From: JALQUL01 sp964556425
GTDB lineage: Bacteria; Pseudomonadota; Gammaproteobacteria; Burkholderiales; Burkholderiaceae_C
Reading direction: 5' to 3'
DNA: 16,335 bases
Assembly: GCA_964556425.1 (NCBI GenBank)
Contig: CAZKWC010000068.1
Coordinates: 1 to 16,335, forward strand
Each line of letters begins with the position of its first letter. The first letter of the stretch is position 1. This document shows positions 14,401 through 16,335 of the stretch, piece after piece. Both the position numbers and the translations under genes were made by a program. The notes beneath the pieces were generated by a model, which ran no database searches, was not told the DNA's origin, and saw nothing but the letters and a program-made list of their open reading frames with translations.

Positions 14401-15892
14401 AGATTTAACGATTCCAGTTTCTGCAGTCGGTAAAAACATGATTTGTAAGATGAAGTTTCTAGGACTTGGATTCATTGTCGTTAAATCTGCCACACCAGAG
14501 GCTGGTACTAGCATAGCGGTAGGCGATGAAATTAAATATGATTTAACTATGTTTGTGAATGGTGCTGCTACTGTAGAGCCTACGGTATTGACCGATACCT
14601 TAGGTGATGGTTTAGAGTTACAAACTTATCCTAAAGATTGTAAAAAAACAGGTAAACAACTAATTTGTTCTTTACCTGCAGATACACCAGAGGGTGAATA
14701 CGTTTTCTCTTATATGGCTAAAGTATCTGAGGCAGCTTTAAAAGTAGGTAAAGTTGTTAACAAAGTGACTTCAACAGTAGGTGGTATTTTATCTGGCTGT
14801 GAAGCGGCTACTAAGTGTACTACTGAGCATCCTTTATGGTCAGTTGATACTCAAAAAGTGAGTGATGCAGATGGTAAAAAAGGTGTTCGTATTGGAGATC
14901 CTATTCGATACACCGTATCGGTTACGATTCAAAATGGACCTAGTTCTAAAGATGTAAAAATTGTTGATACTCGTAGCGTTGGATTAGAGGTAAGCCAAGT
15001 ACCTGCTGGTTGTACCCAAGAAGGTTTGGTAATGACTTGTATATTAGCGAAAGGTGCAGCAACTGGAGTTCATCTATTTGAGTACACTGCAGTGGTAACC
15101 AAAGATGCGGGTGATTATGTTTCCAACGAGGCGGTTGCAGATCAAGGTACTTGTAACTTGGGTTGTACCACTAAAGTAAAAGTCTTTAAAGATGTAGTGT
15201 TGAGGGTAACTAAAACTAGTGCTAATAAGTTAGTCAAGATTGCTGATTTTGTGCGTTACCAAGTATTGGTAGAAAATTTAAGCCAAGACACTGATGCAGA
15301 GAATTTCTTTGTAATTGATAAGCCAGCACCAGGTCTGCATTTTGTAGAGGGTAGTGTACGAGTAGCGGGCGATGATACTTTTGCTGTGGAGGCGAAATAC
15401 CCACTAAAAATTGTGAATCTTGATTTGCAAGCCGGTAAAAAATTAACCATTAGTTATTTAATGCGTGTAGGTGCAGGGGCCGGTCGAGGTAAGTTAAGTA
15501 ACTTAGCTTGGGCAGCCGATAACGATGGTTATGTCACAAGTAATCAGTCGATTGCAACTGTAGTCAGAGGATCAGATCCTGACTTTGAAGATACCCATAT
15601 CGTGGGTGTTGTATTTGAAGATCTGAACTCCAACGGTATTCATGATGAGTCTGAGCCTGGTGTTGCTGGAGCAAGATTAACCACCGCTCAAGGCCTCATC
15701 ATAGAAACAGATGCGTTTGGACGTTATCACATAGAGGGAATTGATCCTGGTGCTTCTGCAAGAGGTAGTAATTTTATTCTTAAATTGGACATGAACTCTG
15801 TTCCAAAGGGAAGCAAAATGACCACTCAAAACCCATTGGTCAAACGATTAACGCAAGGTGTGCCTGTCATGTTTAACTTTGGTTTTAAATAG
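8426..15892 (+). CDS. Giant secreted repeat protein with DUF11 and SdrD_B-like domains (surface adhesin or matrix protein)
   Basis: Predicted 2488 residues. GTG at 8426 is preferred: AGGAG at 8414-8418 is seven bases away, whereas the TTG at 8420 is nearly on top of it. Residues 1-61 look like a long signal peptide (VGLQVLLVLTMLLGALPATAA, cleavage before VNN). Then: a unique region (62-780); a DUF11-like domain (783-975); an SdrD_B-like domain with an EF-hand-like loop DLDSDGVIDGNE (984-995); three tandem modules (1121-1381, 1382-1639, 1640-1895); a cysteine-bearing linker (to ~2010); three DUF11-like domains (2013-2385); and a second SdrD_B-like domain with DLNSNGIHDESE (2399-2410). The tail TQNPLVKRLTQGVPVMFNFGFK-like segment is, as I recall, typical of proteobacterial DUF11 proteins encoded next to OmpA-like proteins. 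No LPXTG, autotransporter barrel or T9SS signal is seen, so surface attachment is unknown. Ig-like repeats suggest a structural or adhesive role. Confidence 0.85.
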   Translation: MRINIQSKTNSVSKSLIGLLLPKWSFIQKSPSLITQLIKHVGLQVLLVLTMLLGALPATAAVNNIVMVVIPGKSGEAPFDNDDLPGHDKSGDNNIVRTYDRFDYRVTYNALDLNQVNFVFTAPAGVYWLSSGANTSVCNGTGGPVISGGGSILTCPRKPASIQVESFELPAIAGNIANATEFTIAVAAGSASATSQSLKISAVPRTEMYVSANGYNKTTVNGNFGASYGIALRPGIPLLASGAGSGTIKGMESPKVPLVFTLSVLPPGTIVTSCPGTCTQPGGPGTPITISLSNTNNVLVSSGGVYGNSNLIANFKEFSFNSISLFTPFGTNFPSGSLTPLNIQFKNFAPESLSGVANYLGGQASGYAANVAPGYASNFTACPDVHSCIRLNIDRRIKTDLYTHFHGTFHTPTNGLIFGDNEASTNNNGSGAESVLPGHFFTIMYPITNSTAAEEAAHNLGSCVVWDPAEMALQGRATLKKGSGGEFFRTTHLSFPNVVAADHILEYSSKSFTSDTARRNAACGVAGDGSADWSTDPAAVAGGMSAVSSIRYKYKADMSPGVTIGLMAPFQRPLTTFSLNAAYMTLSPWFMQFWADEKARSFPSPYGGSGLSGYGGRVNFVNALFRHDISASATSIAPGAVMSLTVKPIAIGAGFTGVDATVQNAKIRVNMPDTCLEPVAASLPSFATLTPANYGADGLACTGDAGETAAFVVFSLGNIAAPGGPTTSGYQGKASFQPSFTFNIQAAPKSPVKTVTWTSVDSADNDPTPVTHNKSGNVAIAGVAAFAVSKTTSGTTNGKVGPNETFNYIINFSNGGSSSSGKARFVDVLPFDGDSRGTTGLGTGKMVVTGLNAAMASASQGSVSMEVSTDNPSTIESAIAVAGQEDGSVGVNWSPYTAGSAFPANVTAVRFTTSSDLRSGFSGFGSIQVKAPNIKSSTTAFNNVWGRTDAFLGDTTTIKIMRGAANLKIQGIDGATLRGRVFVDLDSDGVIDGNEVGLPNTLVSITCTAGACLTAPQGTSFSLKTDSAGGFSFEPNLANKVFANSTATGTALAVFDGTVAGTWTITETPPSSSPFLNVSTKVGTINTLPSGTAAGRSITGIAMVGGGVGINYLFGERLEHGKITVTKALTFPSNVTGPFNFTFTATCDKPAANSVFTATLTNFPTNKTVDIVNIPADASCVMSETTPAAPNGYGWATPTFSAFSPTGTMAAAGTQTVTATNTLVQGVTVNKSVVGTPTVVSGQPTQFDVKYKIEIKNTTPEAVTYSVADTFGFDADVEVVGTPTITASSNVTSTVSSSFTGSGSNKNIVTNESIAAGTTATPTIESFEIAVRVNIKAFTVTNNTCSTSTGAGAGLSNTATLSVNGIDTTSTTCTNTPVPATGKITVTKSLTRPSDVTADFNFEFKATCDLPAANSVFSATLTGFPGTNKVDILNIPAGATCSVTEVLPAAPNAYSWGTPTIGAISPSGKMTPNGTQSLTVTNTLVNGLTVGKTVASPVAVSGQPDQFDVTYNIKVTNSTASVISYDLTDTFGFDTDIEVVGTPSITKSSNVSSTVNSGFNGKTSTAIVTGESIAAATGTPLVPVDETFAVKVRVKVAGFTASNNACSGTGTGLFNMVSAKVGGVTRSSSVCTTTPDAQNGKIVVNASVVAPSGAGSSFVFKYKATCDKPAANSEFTGELTFTSTNKQVEIPSIPAGATCTVTQVLPAPPPGFKWKTPVISALSPTGAMPAGGSQSLTVDNELVQGFSIAKTVVGSTTAVSGQPTQFDITYKIEVTNTTDAAVTYSVSDTFGFDADVSLVGSPTITTSSNVTKALTTGFKGSAGFAEIIKDEVIDAAASGVNAVETYTVKLRFQVTGFNKENDTCTNKAGEGLLNTASASFGGAKVESSACSNTPQFADTKFNMAVEWEGGRQGAKVKIPGVSFGTNDTGDFESENTSINSISSSKQITVVPGQTGRLATYTFVETTDSPFFRATDWECSVDGTAVATVPKGQDLTIPVSAVGKNMICKMKFLGLGFIVVKSATPEAGTSIAVGDEIKYDLTMFVNGAATVEPTVLTDTLGDGLELQTYPKDCKKTGKQLICSLPADTPEGEYVFSYMAKVSEAALKVGKVVNKVTSTVGGILSGCEAATKCTTEHPLWSVDTQKVSDADGKKGVRIGDPIRYTVSVTIQNGPSSKDVKIVDTRSVGLEVSQVPAGCTQEGLVMTCILAKGAATGVHLFEYTAVVTKDAGDYVSNEAVADQGTCNLGCTTKVKVFKDVVLRVTKTSANKLVKIADFVRYQVLVENLSQDTDAENFFVIDKPAPGLHFVEGSVRVAGDDTFAVEAKYPLKIVNLDLQAGKKLTISYLMRVGAGAGRGKLSNLAWAADNDGYVTSNQSIATVVRGSDPDFEDTHIVGVVFEDLNSNGIHDESEPGVAGARLTTAQGLIIETDAFGRYHIEGIDPGASARGSNFILKLDMNSVPKGSKMTTQNPLVKRLTQGVPVMFNFGFK
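11786..14110 (+). repeat. Three tandem ~260-codon modules in the giant protein
   Basis: Modules start at 11786, 12569 and 13343 (783, 774 and about 768 bases). Each begins GKI-V-, continues ATCD-PAANS, then SGQP-QFDV-Y and DTFGFD-D, and ends with -TP. The first half resembles a DUF5979-like domain, the second a DUF11-like domain. Each module has four cysteines in the same places (ATCD, A-C, N-C, -C--TP). At DNA level the copies have drifted, so the duplication is old. Confidence 0.85.
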
Positions 15893-15920
15893 TTTTTAGC
15901 TATTCATCACCCAAAGTGAG

Positions 15921-15957
15921 GAGGTCTTTGTTATTTTTTAAAAATAATAAAGACCTC
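15921..15957 (+). other. Long hairpin in the gap between the two surface-protein genes
   Basis: Arms 15921-15938 and 15940-15957, 18 bases each, complementary throughout except one G-T pair, begin GAGGTCTTT and end AAAGACCTC. A few central bases must open to form the loop. No T-run follows on either strand, so it is not a textbook terminator; it could be a weak attenuator, a 3'-end stabiliser of the upstream message or an RNase III site. The remaining 70 bases to the next ATG show nothing else clear. Confidence 0.6.
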
Positions 15958-16027
15958 TCGAAAACTCATTCATTGCTAGGGCCTACATTTTGTAAAAAGC
16001 TCTTGCAGTCAAGGTAAAGAGAAATTT

Positions 16028-16335
<308 letters not shown>

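Overview
The window is an AT-rich stretch of a Gram-negative chromosome. The UvrD protein, with its C-terminal Tudor-like domain, reads like the betaproteobacterial (Burkholderiales-type) UvrD. The surface-protein genes at the right end fit a Gram-negative cell envelope. My best guess is a low-GC betaproteobacterium; this rests on remembered family sequences, not on a search. No rRNA, tRNA, CRISPR array or intact insertion sequence is visible.

Left part (1-2756, plus strand): the 3' part of a DUF2357/PD-(D/E)XK nuclease gene, open at the left edge, of the kind normally paired with a McrB-like AAA+ GTPase in type IV-like restriction. It is followed by a small winged-helix/minimal-nucleotidyltransferase gene. 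That second gene appears to have its own near-consensus promoter at 2121-2149, with two similar dyads, and the geometry predicts a leaderless, self-repressed mRNA. This is the accessory, defence-flavoured end of the window.

Middle (2782-7792): a convergent block on the minus strand holds an acyltransferase-3 membrane protein and a GMP reductase (guaC), separated by a hairpin terminator. The 322-base region between guaC and the divergent uvrD is unusually structured. It has competing repeats that could form alternative helices reaching the guaC ribosome binding site, a direct repeat about 163 bases apart, and a strong minus-strand terminator with no obvious gene in front of it. uvrD (plus strand) encodes DNA helicase II with a short palindrome-containing insertion, and ends at a textbook rho-independent terminator.

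Right part (7930-16335, plus strand): about 490 bases of very AT-rich DNA with A-tracts and a CRP-like site precede a gene for a 2488-residue secreted repeat protein (DUF11, SdrD_B-like and three tandem ~260-residue cysteine-bearing modules). After a 135-base gap carrying a long hairpin comes a second exported protein, cut by the right edge, with a poly-threonine tract encoded by nine ACT triplets. The two genes look like one cell-surface locus. In relatives I recall, such a DUF11 protein is paired with, or fused to, an OmpA-like protein, but that part is not visible here.
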